DNA of 47,168 bases from JBDZVM01 sp040255675 (GTDB taxonomy: Bacteria > Actinomycetota > Actinomycetes > Acidothermales > Acidothermaceae), in contig JBDZVM010000030.1 of NCBI GenBank assembly GCA_040255675.1, positions 1-47,168 of the forward strand, in the 5' to 3' direction. The translations under genes and the position numbers were made by a program. Shown in pieces: positions 1 through 7,669 of the stretch (position 1 is the stretch's first letter; the number at the start of each line of letters is the position of its first letter). The notes below the pieces were generated by a model. The model saw only the letters and a program-made list of their open reading frames with translations. It made no database searches and was not told the origin of the DNA.

Positions 1-1096
1 CGTCAATGCACTTGCCGCCGGGCCCGGTAATCGGGTCACCGGTGATGGTGCCACCACCACCGCCTCCCCCAGTGGAACCGCCCGTAAAGGCGTTGAAGGT
101 GGTGGTGAACTGCCCGGTGCTTTGGCTGATGCCGCTGCAGGTCGACGATGCACTGGTTTGGCCCGCGCAGTTGCCGTTGTCGCGTCCTTCAGACCAGAAC
201 GACAACAGCGCAATGCCTTTCGATGCCGCGTACGATTCCACGCTGGATGCATCGGACAACGTGAAGATTTCACCGGCTGAGTCGTTTTGGCCGATCATCA
301 CGGTGAGACCCATCTTCGCGTAGGCCGATCCGCTCGATATTCCGTAGGTCGAAGCCACCTGGCCAGCGCTTGCGTCGAGAGCCTGCTTGGCGGCGTTTCC
401 CATTTCGGTGCCCGAGGTGCCGTAGTCCATCGCCATGATGTTGACGACGTCCGGTGTGAAGCCGTGCGATTTGCCGTTCGTGAGCACGAACTGGCCGTCG
501 GACGTAAGCCCGCTGGGCAGCACGGGCAAGGTGTACGAAATCGAGAGCGACCGGCCGCTGCCGCTCGCCCAGGAGCGGACTAGAGCGAGAGCGGCGTTGG
601 TGCGGTCGACGTCCGTGTGGTTCGACAGCGCGATCGACTCGATGTCGAAGTCGATAGCCATCGCGTTGAAATAGCTCACGACGTTTTCGATTTGCGTCGC
701 GGCCGCGCTCGCTGACGAGCACGAGTTGCCGAGGTCGGTACCACCGCTGTCGGCCGTCCATCCACCGAACGAAATTATCGCGTCGCCGCCCATGCCGCGC
801 AGCGCGTTGACCTGGCTTTGATAACTCGCCGAGTTGTACATGCTCCACTGGCAACCGCCGCCATTGACGAATGCCAGCGTGAAGTACTTGTCGCCGTAAT
901 TGTTCGCGATGGTGCTCAACGTCGAGCCCGATAATGCGGCGTTGACACTACTGAATCCGGTGTCGACGTACGGTGCCATCACGTGTGCCGGAAAGCCCGC
1001 CGCAAGGGCCGACGTGGTCGGTAGTACGGCGATTACCGCACCGCCGAGCATCGTGGCGCAAATCGCCGAGAGTTTGCCAATAACGGAATTGAGCAA
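1..1096 (-). CDS. GH18 chitinase, secreted, 3' end beyond window
   Basis: Secreted endo-acting chitinase (glycoside hydrolase family 18), read on the minus strand and cut by the left edge of the window. The start is TTG at 1096-1094, preceded by AGGGAGG at 1104-1110; no upstream ATG/GTG fits. Residues 1-33 form a signal peptide (hydrophobic core, then TTSALA). The catalytic signature DFDIE (D149, D151, E153) matches the GH18 DxDxE motif, with E153 the acid/base, and NIMAMDYG further on is the usual substrate-site strand. After the catalytic domain comes a Gly-rich linker and then GGKCID, the opening of a ricin-type lectin module like those in the neighbouring GH16 protein; the rest lies outside. 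Homologues act on insoluble chitin outside the cell. It lies downstream of the GH16 gene on the same strand, separated by 143 bp containing a long inverted repeat, so it is probably transcribed separately. Confidence 0.9.
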   Translation of the reverse strand, partial: MLNSVIGKLSAICATMLGGAVIAVLPTTSALAAGFPAHVMAPYVDTGFSSVNAALSGSTLSTIANNYGDKYFTLAFVNGGGCQWSMYNSASYQSQVNALRGMGGDAIISFGGWTADSGGTDLGNSCSSASAAATQIENVVSYFNAMAIDFDIESIALSNHTDVDRTNAALALVRSWASGSGRSLSISYTLPVLPSGLTSDGQFVLTNGKSHGFTPDVVNIMAMDYGTSGTEMGNAAKQALDASAGQVASTYGISSGSAYAKMGLTVMIGQNDSAGEIFTLSDASSVESYAASKGIALLSFWSEGRDNGNCAGQTSASSTCSGISQSTGQFTTTFNAFTGGSTGGGGGGGTITGDPITGPGGKCID

Positions 1097-1166
1097 GGTC
1101 GTGCCTCCCTTTCTCTGCAAGATTTGGTGTGAGAGACCGGGGAGGCGACCCGGTTCAGCCCCCGTC

Positions 1167-1224
1167 CCCGTGATCGCGAAACTCTTGTGCCGCTATCGGG
1201 TCACTTTTGTTTCGCGATCACGGG
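1167..1224. repeat. 16-bp perfect inverted repeat between GH16 and GH18 genes
   Basis: The arms at 1167-1182 and 1209-1224 are exact reverse complements over 16 bp, separated by 26 nt. The repeat begins 16 bp after the GH16 stop codon and lies 70 bp before the GH18 RBS. A 16-bp stem could act as a GH16 terminator, although no U-tract follows on the minus strand, or the arms could be a spaced operator. Which of these applies cannot be settled from sequence. Confidence 0.75.
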
Positions 1225-1236
1225 TTGAGGGTGGTT

Positions 1237-1250
1237 GCTTCAGCTGAAGC
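1237..1250. repeat. TTCAGCTGAA-core palindrome over the GH16 stop codon
   Basis: A 14-bp perfect palindrome, GCTTCAGCTGAAGC, contains the GH16 stop codon. Its 10-bp core recurs at 26100-26109 and 47069-47078, in each case at the 3' end of a coding region. A short terminator hairpin or a shared protein-binding site is possible; the function is unknown. Confidence 0.5.
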
Positions 1251-3060
1251 TGAACCAGTTGACGTTTACGAAATCCTGGCCGGAGCCCGTCGTGAACTTC
1301 AGGTACACGGTGTGGGTTCCGGTGGTGCCGCTGATATTCGCGGGCACCGTCTCCCAGGTTTGCCAGCCACCGGTGTTGCCGATGGCGAAGCTGCCGATGC
1401 TCGGGTTAGTCAGGCTGTCGAGGTGTACCTCGACCAAGCCGCTCACCCCTGCCGCCGCGCCGGAGGCGACCCGGGCTTTGAACGTCGACAGCGGGGTGGA
1501 GCCGAAGTTGACGTTGTTGAACTGCAGCCAGTCGCCGTTGCTGATGTAGCCGACGTCCTGACCGCCGCCCGAGTCGGAACAGGTCTCGGTTTGGGTGCCC
1601 GATTGGGCGCTATAACTCTCGGCCTGGATGGTCGAGGTGGCGCTAGTGCCGCCGGTGCTACCGCCACCACCGCTCACGCCTTGGCCAGGGATCGACCACT
1701 TCTGGGCGTTGGTGCCGTTACAGTCCCAGAGTTGCAGCTGGGTGCCGTTCGTGGTGGACGACGATGGGTCGTCGACGCAGCGGCCGGAGACCGGGTTGAT
1801 GTAACCGCCGTTGTAGACCTGCCAGACTTGATTGGCCCCGCCGTTGCAGTCCCATATTTCCAGCTTGGTGCCGTTGGCGGTGCCGTTGCCGGTGGCATCG
1901 AGGCATTTACCCAAGGCGTGCAGGGTGTTGTCGGAATACTGCGTCCAGTTCTGGGCGCTCGTGCCGTTGCAATCCCACAGCTGCACGTGGGTGCCGTTGG
2001 CGGAATTCGACCCGGACACGTCCATGCATTTACCGGCGATTCCCGACGTGACCGCTCCGGTCGCTCCCGCGGTCGCGCCGCCCCCGCCACCGCTCGAGCC
2101 CTTTTGGTAGACGGCGACGTAGTCGACGAGCATCGGCTGACCCGAAACGGTCGAGCCGTTAGGCCCACCACCGAACGCGTTCGGGAAACCGCCGCCCATG
2201 GCGACGTTCAATATGATGAAGAAGCCGTGGTCAACGGCGTTCGTCCACGTCGTCGCGTCGACCTGGTTCGAGTTGATGGTGAAGAAGTTCACGCCGTCCA
2301 GGTAGTAGCGAAGTTGCTCGGGGCTCACGCTGCGGTCGATTTCGACGGCGTATGTGTGGAAGCCGGTCTGGCAACCCGAGCACGCGTGCTCGCCGCTACC
2401 GATTCCGGTCGTCTCGTTGCACGGGCCGCCGGGAGAGGTGCCGCAGTGCAAAGTCGCGAATTCGGAGCTTCTACCGTTGATGTCTTCCATGACGTCGAGC
2501 TCGCCGATGCCCGGCCAGTTGTTGTAATTACCGCGAAACGCTGAGCCCAGAGCCCAAAACGCGGGCCAGTATCCAGCGCCGTTGGTCGTGGTGACGTTCG
2601 GCTGCTGCAGTGACGCCTCGATGCGCTCGACGCCGCCGGCGGGTGCGCCAAAGTCGGTGCGTTGCGTTTCGACGCGGCCCGACGTCCAGTTGCCGTTCGC
2701 GTCGCGGATCGGCTTGATGGCGAGGTGACCGGCGCCGTCCTGGTAGACGTTTGTCGTGCTGTTCGTCATCGTCTCGATCTCGCCGGTGCCCCAGTTCGCG
2801 GCGCCGCCGGGGTAGCTCGTGCCTGTGTCGTAGAGCCAGTTCGTGCTGCTGAGGCCGGTGCCGGCCGCCCCGCTGAAGTCGTCGCTCCAGACGGTGCTCC
2901 AGCCGCTCGGCGCGGGTGGCACACTCGCCACCGCGGAGCTGCTGGTTGCGATCAAAGCGAAGCCGACCGGGACGACGGTGGCGGCGGCCGCGACGAACGC
3001 GCGCAGTCCCGGCCGCTTGCCGCGCTCGCGGTCAGTGTGATGTGGGGGAACTCGTTTCAT
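1240..3060 (-). CDS. GH16 endo-beta-glucanase with ricin-type and CBM6 modules, secreted
   Basis: Extracellular glycoside hydrolase family 16 enzyme of 606 aa; laminarinase or another beta-1,3(-1,4)-glucanase is the likeliest activity. Residues 1-46 are a signal peptide with a long basic n-region. The GH16 domain spans about 52-320 with the signature ELDVME (nucleophile E187, D189, acid/base E192). A ricin B-type trefoil follows (about 335-458) with three QxW-type motifs at 370-372, 411-413 and 453-455. A CBM6-like module fills 476-606 (AESYSAQSGT opening, GDWLQF). Gly-rich linkers separate the modules. The start is ATG with GGAGG at 3071-3075. A CebR-like operator lies 65-78 bp upstream, which suggests induction by cello- or gluco-oligosaccharides. 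Family and modules are clear; the exact polymer is inference. Confidence 0.93.
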   Translation of the reverse strand: MKRVPPHHTDRERGKRPGLRAFVAAAATVVPVGFALIATSSSAVASVPPAPSGWSTVWSDDFSGAAGTGLSSTNWLYDTGTSYPGGAANWGTGEIETMTNSTTNVYQDGAGHLAIKPIRDANGNWTSGRVETQRTDFGAPAGGVERIEASLQQPNVTTTNGAGYWPAFWALGSAFRGNYNNWPGIGELDVMEDINGRSSEFATLHCGTSPGGPCNETTGIGSGEHACSGCQTGFHTYAVEIDRSVSPEQLRYYLDGVNFFTINSNQVDATTWTNAVDHGFFIILNVAMGGGFPNAFGGGPNGSTVSGQPMLVDYVAVYQKGSSGGGGGATAGATGAVTSGIAGKCMDVSGSNSANGTHVQLWDCNGTSAQNWTQYSDNTLHALGKCLDATGNGTANGTKLEIWDCNGGANQVWQVYNGGYINPVSGRCVDDPSSSTTNGTQLQLWDCNGTNAQKWSIPGQGVSGGGGSTGGTSATSTIQAESYSAQSGTQTETCSDSGGGQDVGYISNGDWLQFNNVNFGSTPLSTFKARVASGAAAGVSGLVEVHLDSLTNPSIGSFAIGNTGGWQTWETVPANISGTTGTHTVYLKFTTGSGQDFVNVNWFSFS

Positions 3061-3362
3061 TCCTGGACAACCTCCATGACAACCTCAGTGAGCTTGGTGG
3101 AGGGAACCCCCGGCGCTCGGTCTGTGAGAGCGCTCCCATGAAAACGGAAGGGTAGAGCCTTGACGCCCAATTGGGAAGTGCCCGAGCGGGTGCATTTCGT
3201 CGCGACGTGTTACTCCGAGGCGGCGACTTTCTCCGCAAAGCCTTAAGGAAGGTTCTCAGTCAAGAAGTCGTAAAAGCGAAAAGCAAAGAAATCGTAAAAC
3301 CGGACGTCGAGCTGCACCGCTCAGCGGAGTCGGCCTGGAGGTGCAAGAACCAACGCCGCGAA
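3061..3362. other. Intergenic region: GH16 promoter region and PucR 3' flank
   Basis: No gene is visible in these 302 bp. It holds the GH16 RBS (3071-3075), the CebR-like palindrome (3125-3138), a second palindrome CCCAATTGGG (3166-3175) that may be another regulator site, and an unusually A-rich stretch with two copies of GAARTCGTAAAA (3264-3275 and 3288-3299, start to start 24 bp). I could not fix a convincing -35/-10 pair. Confidence 0.6.
3125..3138. promoter_or_regulatory. CebR/LacI-type operator upstream of GH16 gene
   Basis: TGAGAGCGCTCCCA differs at one position from the 14-bp palindrome TGGGAGCGCTCCCA bound by CebR, the LacI-family cello-oligosaccharide repressor of Streptomyces. Its position 65-78 bp upstream of the GH16 start suits repression of that gene. 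No LacI-family regulator is encoded in the window, so the protein would have to be elsewhere in the genome. Confidence 0.7.
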
Positions 3363-4901
3363 CTAGCGCTGCTCCGCCCGTACTTGAAGTGCGATCCACG
3401 CGCTGAATCGGGTAGTGGGCTCGTCGAGCGAGGCGCCGATCGCCGTTTCGATCTGAACGATTCGATTGCGAACCGTGTTGCGGTGAACGCCAAGTTCCGC
3501 GGCAACTAGATTCCGCGATCCGTGGTGGCGCAAGAACGAACGCAGGGTGCCTATCAGATCCTTTTCGTCAGTGCCGGCCGACTCGATTTTGGCCAAGAAC
3601 GTGTCCGCGAACGAGTCGGCGATATGTCGGTCGAGGAGTCTTAGCGCGCCGTCCGCGACAACGTCGTCCCATCTGATCAAACGGACGCCCTGGGTGGTGT
3701 GGCCGAGCGCGTGCGCGGCGGCGGTGTGACTTCGCTCAGCCTCGGCGATGGGCACCGCGCTGCCGACGCCGACGCGCAGCGTTTCGGCGAGCAGTAGTTC
3801 GACGACCCGATTTGTGCGGCCGGTCGGTACGACGACTTGAAGTTCGCCGCCGAGTCGGCTGGCCAAGATGGCCGGCTCTTTCGATTTTGCTGGCTCCGCC
3901 GATCTCGCCAACTCTTCCAGCGCCGCGAGAGCGTCGTCCAAGGCGTGATCGTCGCCGGTGGCTCGCATCGCGATGATGTGGGACGGCAGCCGGATCTCCG
4001 CCGGGTCGATACCTCGCAACGCACCGAGCACGATCGTCGCCGCCCGTTGTTCTCCGCTTAGGAGCAAATCCAGTGCGCGTGCTCGGAGGCGTCGTTCGGT
4101 GGTGCGTCGTTCGAAGGCGCGCTCTTGCTCGAGACTGAGCAGGGCGACGGCCGTCGTGACGGCGCTGCGGTACCGGTCAGTCGGGCGATCCCAGGCCAGC
4201 GCGAGGTAGGTCTCGGGCCACTCGCGCACTCCGACCGGATACACCGACGTCGCGCCGTTGGCCGATGTGAACGTTGCCGAGGCGCGCAGGCCTTGAGGGC
4301 GAATTCGGGCGATCTCGGCTGCAATTTGCGACAGCTCGAGGTCGCCACGGGAAGGTCCGAACGGTCCGAGCTCGATGTGGCCGTCGCTGTCGAGCAGGCA
4401 CGCCGCACCGCGCAACACCTCTGCGAGCTTTCTCAGCACGGCGCTTGGGGCGCGGGGTTGGAGCGCAGCCCCGGTGAGCTCGCGTTGCCACCGCAACTCT
4501 TCACGCGCGGCGGCTCGCGCGGTGGCCTCGAGCAGGTCGGCCGTCGCTCGGCTGACCGCCACGAACGACGTCGCCCGCGGAATCCCGACCAGATTGACAC
4601 CGCGCTTCCTGCACGCGGCGATCAAATCTTGTGGTGCCTCGCTGTACGTCAATCCCAGGCCGAGGCCGATCGCCGCCACCTCGGTCACCGCCAGCCGGTC
4701 GACGTAGCGCTCCCACTTCGCGGCTTGCCAGGTCGTGGTGGCCAGGCCCGTCGTCAGCAAGAGCTCGCGGCCTTCGAGGAAGGGGGTCGGATCCTCGAGT
4801 TCGCTCGTCGCCACCCAGCGGATGGCCGCCTCGGGGTTGGTCAAGGCGATCGGGGCGAGCGTCAGCGAAGGCTGAGCGAGAACGTCCGCCACGCTGGTCA
4901 C
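3363..4901 (-). CDS. PucR-family transcriptional activator, GabR-like
   Basis: Regulator of 512 aa with the PucR architecture: an N-terminal PucR ligand-sensing domain (about 1-125, with the ELLLTTG segment typical of the family), a middle GGDEF-like region, and a C-terminal helix-turn-helix (about 455-505; LGVHRNTVRNRI is the recognition region). It is divergent from gabT, and PucR-type GabR is the known activator of GABA catabolism in Corynebacterium glutamicum, so this is probably the activator of the gabT-gdh-gabD operon, sensing GABA or a metabolite of it. I take GTG at 4901 as the start; a TTG at 4919 would add six residues and put the start inside the left arm of the inverted repeat at 4912-4942. 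Family assignment is firm; the effector is inferred from context. Confidence 0.88.
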   Translation of the reverse strand: MTSVADVLAQPSLTLAPIALTNPEAAIRWVATSELEDPTPFLEGRELLLTTGLATTTWQAAKWERYVDRLAVTEVAAIGLGLGLTYSEAPQDLIAACRKRGVNLVGIPRATSFVAVSRATADLLEATARAAAREELRWQRELTGAALQPRAPSAVLRKLAEVLRGAACLLDSDGHIELGPFGPSRGDLELSQIAAEIARIRPQGLRASATFTSANGATSVYPVGVREWPETYLALAWDRPTDRYRSAVTTAVALLSLEQERAFERRTTERRLRARALDLLLSGEQRAATIVLGALRGIDPAEIRLPSHIIAMRATGDDHALDDALAALEELARSAEPAKSKEPAILASRLGGELQVVVPTGRTNRVVELLLAETLRVGVGSAVPIAEAERSHTAAAHALGHTTQGVRLIRWDDVVADGALRLLDRHIADSFADTFLAKIESAGTDEKDLIGTLRSFLRHHGSRNLVAAELGVHRNTVRNRIVQIETAIGASLDEPTTRFSAWIALQVRAEQR

Positions 4902-4911
4902 ACGGCCATGA

Positions 4912-4942
4912 TTGCACAACGAGCCTCATTCAAGTTGTGCAA
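4912..4942. promoter_or_regulatory. Inverted repeat, probable PucR/GabR operator
   Basis: TTGCACAAC (4912-4920) and GTTGTGCAA (4934-4942) are exact reverse complements, 22 bp centre to centre, or about two helical turns. They lie between the divergent regulator and gabT. The centre (4927) is about 59 bp upstream of the start point predicted from TAAATT at 4974-4979, a typical activator position, and the left arm abuts the regulator start, which fits autoregulation. Confidence 0.65.
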
Positions 4943-4973
4943 AGAGGGCATGCCGTGGTGGGTCGCTGGAGCC

Positions 4974-4979
4974 TAAATT
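4974..4979 (+). promoter_or_regulatory. Candidate -10 of the gabT operon
   Basis: TAAATT matches TANNNT and is the only good -10 between the operator and gabT. The -35 region around 4951-4956 is poor, as expected for an activator-dependent promoter. It would give a 5' UTR of about 54 nt ending in the GGAG at 5031-5034. Confidence 0.4.
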
Positions 4980-5039
4980 CGGGCTCGTCGCTCGACGCCG
5001 GTCGTGCGGCGAAACCTCTTGCGGCCGAATGGAGTGGTC

Positions 5040-6404
5040 ATGTCGCACGATTCGCCTCTCGGTTTGCCTGTCACGGGCGGACCCGATTTGCCGCAACACC
5101 GCAACCTCGTAACCGAAATCCCCGGGCCGCGTTCACGCGACCTTGCCGCGCGAAAGCAGAGCGCAGTGGCCCCGGGCGTCTCGACAACGATGCCGGTGTA
5201 CGCGCAGGCCGCCGGTGGCGGTGTCGTTGTCGACGTCGACGGCAACTCGCTCATTGATTTCGGGTCGGGCATCGCCGTGACGACGGTCGGCAACAGCGCA
5301 CCTCAGGTCGTCGACGCGGTGCGGGCGCAGGCCGCGCGGTTCACCCACACCTGTTTCATGGTCACTCCTTACGAGGGCTACATCGCCGTGGCGGAAGCCC
5401 TGAACCGCCTGACCCCGGGCGATCACGACAAGCGGACGGCGCTGTTCAATTCGGGGGCGGAGGCGGTCGAGAACGCGGTAAAAATTGCCCGCGCGTATAC
5501 CCGCCGCCCGGCAGTGATCGTCTTCGACAATGCCTATCACGGTCGCACCAATTTGACGATGGCGATGACCGCGAAAAACCAGCCGTACAAGAGCGGATTC
5601 GGTCCGTTCGCGGCCGAGATTTATCGCGCGCCGATGTCGTATCCGTTTCGCGATGGTGGTCTGGACGGCGCGACAGCCGCCGCGCGAGCCATCGACGTGA
5701 TCGAAAAACAAGTGGGGCCGGAAAACATCGCGGCGCTCGTCATCGAGCCGATCCAAGGCGAGGGCGGATTCGTCGTGCCCGCCGTCGGCTTTTTGCCACT
5801 GTTGGTGAAGTGGTGCCGTGAGCATAGCGTCGTTTTCGTCGCTGACGAGGTGCAGAGTGGCATGGCGCGAACCGGAGCGATGTTTGCCTGTGAACACGAG
5901 GCAGTCGTGCCGGATCTCGTCGCCAGCGCAAAGGGGCTGGCCGGTGGAATGCCGCTGTCGGCCGTGACCGGGCGCGCCGACATCATGGACGCCGCGCATG
6001 TCGGGGGCCTCGGAGGTACGTACGGCGGAAATCCGGTGGCGTGTGCCGCCGCCCTTGCCGTGCTCGACACGATCGAGCAAGGCAACTTGCTCGATCGTGC
6101 GCGCGGCATCGAAAAAATAATGTTCGAGCGGCTCACCGCGCTGAAAGCGACGGATGCGCGTATCGGTGAAGTACGTGGCCGAGGCGCAATGATCGCACTT
6201 GAACTGGTCAAGCCGTTCACCAAAACTCCTGACGCCGCCTTGGCGAAACGCGTTGCTTCGACCGCGCACGCACGAGGCTTGGTGCTTTTGACGTGTGGCA
6301 CCTACGGCAACGTCGTGCGGTTGCTGCCGCCGCTGAGCATCCCTGACCATTTGCTGGCTGAGGGACTCGACATAATCGACCAAACATTTCGGGCGAACCG
6401 GTGA
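5040..6404 (+). CDS. gabT: 4-aminobutyrate aminotransferase (class III, PLP)
   Basis: Transfers the amino group of GABA to 2-oxoglutarate, giving succinate semialdehyde and glutamate; cytoplasmic. The 454-aa protein has the class III aminotransferase pattern: the PLP-phosphate segment NSGAEAVENA (137-146), the PLP-ring stacking region AYHGRT, ADEVQSGMARTG (268-279) with the PLP-nitrogen Asp, and Schiff-base Lys K298 in ASAKGLAGG. The start is ATG at 5040, with GGAG at 5031-5034; an in-frame GTG at 5004 lacks a comparable RBS. It is the first gene of an operon and overlaps gdhA by 4 bp (GTGA). Homologous class III enzymes act on other omega-amines, but with gabD and a PucR regulator adjacent GABA is the best substrate call. 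Confidence 0.93.
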   Translation: MSHDSPLGLPVTGGPDLPQHRNLVTEIPGPRSRDLAARKQSAVAPGVSTTMPVYAQAAGGGVVVDVDGNSLIDFGSGIAVTTVGNSAPQVVDAVRAQAARFTHTCFMVTPYEGYIAVAEALNRLTPGDHDKRTALFNSGAEAVENAVKIARAYTRRPAVIVFDNAYHGRTNLTMAMTAKNQPYKSGFGPFAAEIYRAPMSYPFRDGGLDGATAAARAIDVIEKQVGPENIAALVIEPIQGEGGFVVPAVGFLPLLVKWCREHSVVFVADEVQSGMARTGAMFACEHEAVVPDLVASAKGLAGGMPLSAVTGRADIMDAAHVGGLGGTYGGNPVACAAALAVLDTIEQGNLLDRARGIEKIMFERLTALKATDARIGEVRGRGAMIALELVKPFTKTPDAALAKRVASTAHARGLVLLTCGTYGNVVRLLPPLSIPDHLLAEGLDIIDQTFRANR

Positions 6405-7669
6405 CCGCCGCGGCTGCGGCGGTACCTCTCAAACGCCCATTCGACGAAGCCCGTTCACAGCTTCGTGAAGCGGTCGCCGTGTTGGGCTACGACACGGGCA
6501 TGTACGACATACTCTCTTCCGCGCGCCGTGAGGTCACGGTGAGTGTGCCGCTTCGTCGAGACAATGGCAAGGTCGAGGTTCTCACCGGACACCGGGTACA
6601 GCACAACTTCTCACGCGGGCCGGCAAAGGGCGGCCTCAGGTACAGCCCGGACGTCGACCTCGACGAGTTGCGTGCGCTAGCGATGTGGATGACGTGGAAA
6701 TGCGCTCTTGTCGACGTCCCTTACGGGGGTGCCAAGGGGGGTGTGCGGATCGATCCGAGTCTTTACTCAATCGGTGAACTAGAGCGCGTCACGCGCCGCT
6801 ATACCAGCGAAATCGCGCCATTGATCGGTCCGCGACGTGATATTCCCGCACCCGACATCGGCACCGACGAGCAAACGATGGCGTGGCTTATGGATACTTA
6901 CTCGGTCAGCCATGGGCACACGATTCTTGGTGTCACAACCGGTAAACCGGTCAGCTTGGGTGGCTCGCTAGGGCGGGCCAGCGCGACGTCGCGCGGCGTC
7001 GTCCTTATCGCTTGCGCTGCCCTAGACTATCGCGGGATCGACCCGGCGACCTGCACCGCGGCGGTGCAAGGGTTCGGCAAGGTCGGTCGTGGCACCGCGC
7101 GCTTTCTCGCGCAGGGTGGCACGAAGGTTGTCGCGGTGAGCGACGAGCACGGCGCCGTGTTCAACCCAGCGGGGCTAGACATCGAGAAACTCGAGACACA
7201 CGTCGATGACGTGGGCACCGTGGCCGGGTTCGCGCTTGGCGAAGCCATAGAGGGTGCTGAGCTGCTCGAGCTTGGTGTCGACCTTCTGGTTCCGGCCGCG
7301 GTCAGCGGCGTGCTGCACGGCGGAAACGCCGCACGGGTGCGAGCGCGGGTCATCGCGGAAGGTGCGAACGGCCCGACCACCGCCGACGCCGACGCGATTC
7401 TTGCTAGCAACGGTCAACTGGTCGTGCCCGACATACTCGCGAACGCGGGCGGCGTGCTCGTCTCGTACTTCGAATGGGCGCAGGCTCATCAGGCGTATTG
7501 GTGGAGCGCCAGCGAAGTCGAGACCAGACTTTGCGAGCGCATGCTGCACGCTTGGCAGCGGGTAGTCGATTACGCCACCAAGAACCGCATGTCGCTTCGA
7601 CTCGCCGCGACCACTATCGCCGTCCAATCTGTCGCGCAAGCTCACCTTCGACGGGGGCTGTACCCATGA
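6401..7669 (+). CDS. gdhA: Glutamate dehydrogenase (Glu/Leu/Phe/Val family)
   Basis: Oxidative deamination of glutamate to 2-oxoglutarate and ammonia. The 422-aa length is typical of the smaller hexameric family. The substrate Lys is K76 in GPAKGGLRY, the catalytic Lys K112 in PYGGAKGG, and the catalytic Asp D152 in APDIGT; the Rossmann fold opens with GFGKVG. The GTG start is translationally coupled to gabT (GTGA overlap) and the stop overlaps gabD (ATGA). A GDH between gabT and gabD makes metabolic sense because it recycles the glutamate made by GabT back to the amino acceptor. NAD is the likely cofactor for a catabolic enzyme; sequence alone does not prove this. Confidence 0.92.
   Translation: MTAAAAAVPLKRPFDEARSQLREAVAVLGYDTGMYDILSSARREVTVSVPLRRDNGKVEVLTGHRVQHNFSRGPAKGGLRYSPDVDLDELRALAMWMTWKCALVDVPYGGAKGGVRIDPSLYSIGELERVTRRYTSEIAPLIGPRRDIPAPDIGTDEQTMAWLMDTYSVSHGHTILGVTTGKPVSLGGSLGRASATSRGVVLIACAALDYRGIDPATCTAAVQGFGKVGRGTARFLAQGGTKVVAVSDEHGAVFNPAGLDIEKLETHVDDVGTVAGFALGEAIEGAELLELGVDLLVPAAVSGVLHGGNAARVRARVIAEGANGPTTADADAILASNGQLVVPDILANAGGVLVSYFEWAQAHQAYWWSASEVETRLCERMLHAWQRVVDYATKNRMSLRLAATTIAVQSVAQAHLRRGLYP

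Noticed and set aside
1207..2544. 445-aa open frame on the + strand
   Set aside because: Antisense to the GH16 gene; no domain pattern, low-complexity Val/Gly/Arg composition typical of a high-GC shadow frame.
5133..6383. 416-aa open frame on the minus strand
   Set aside because: Antisense to gabT; His/Arg-rich shadow with no motif.
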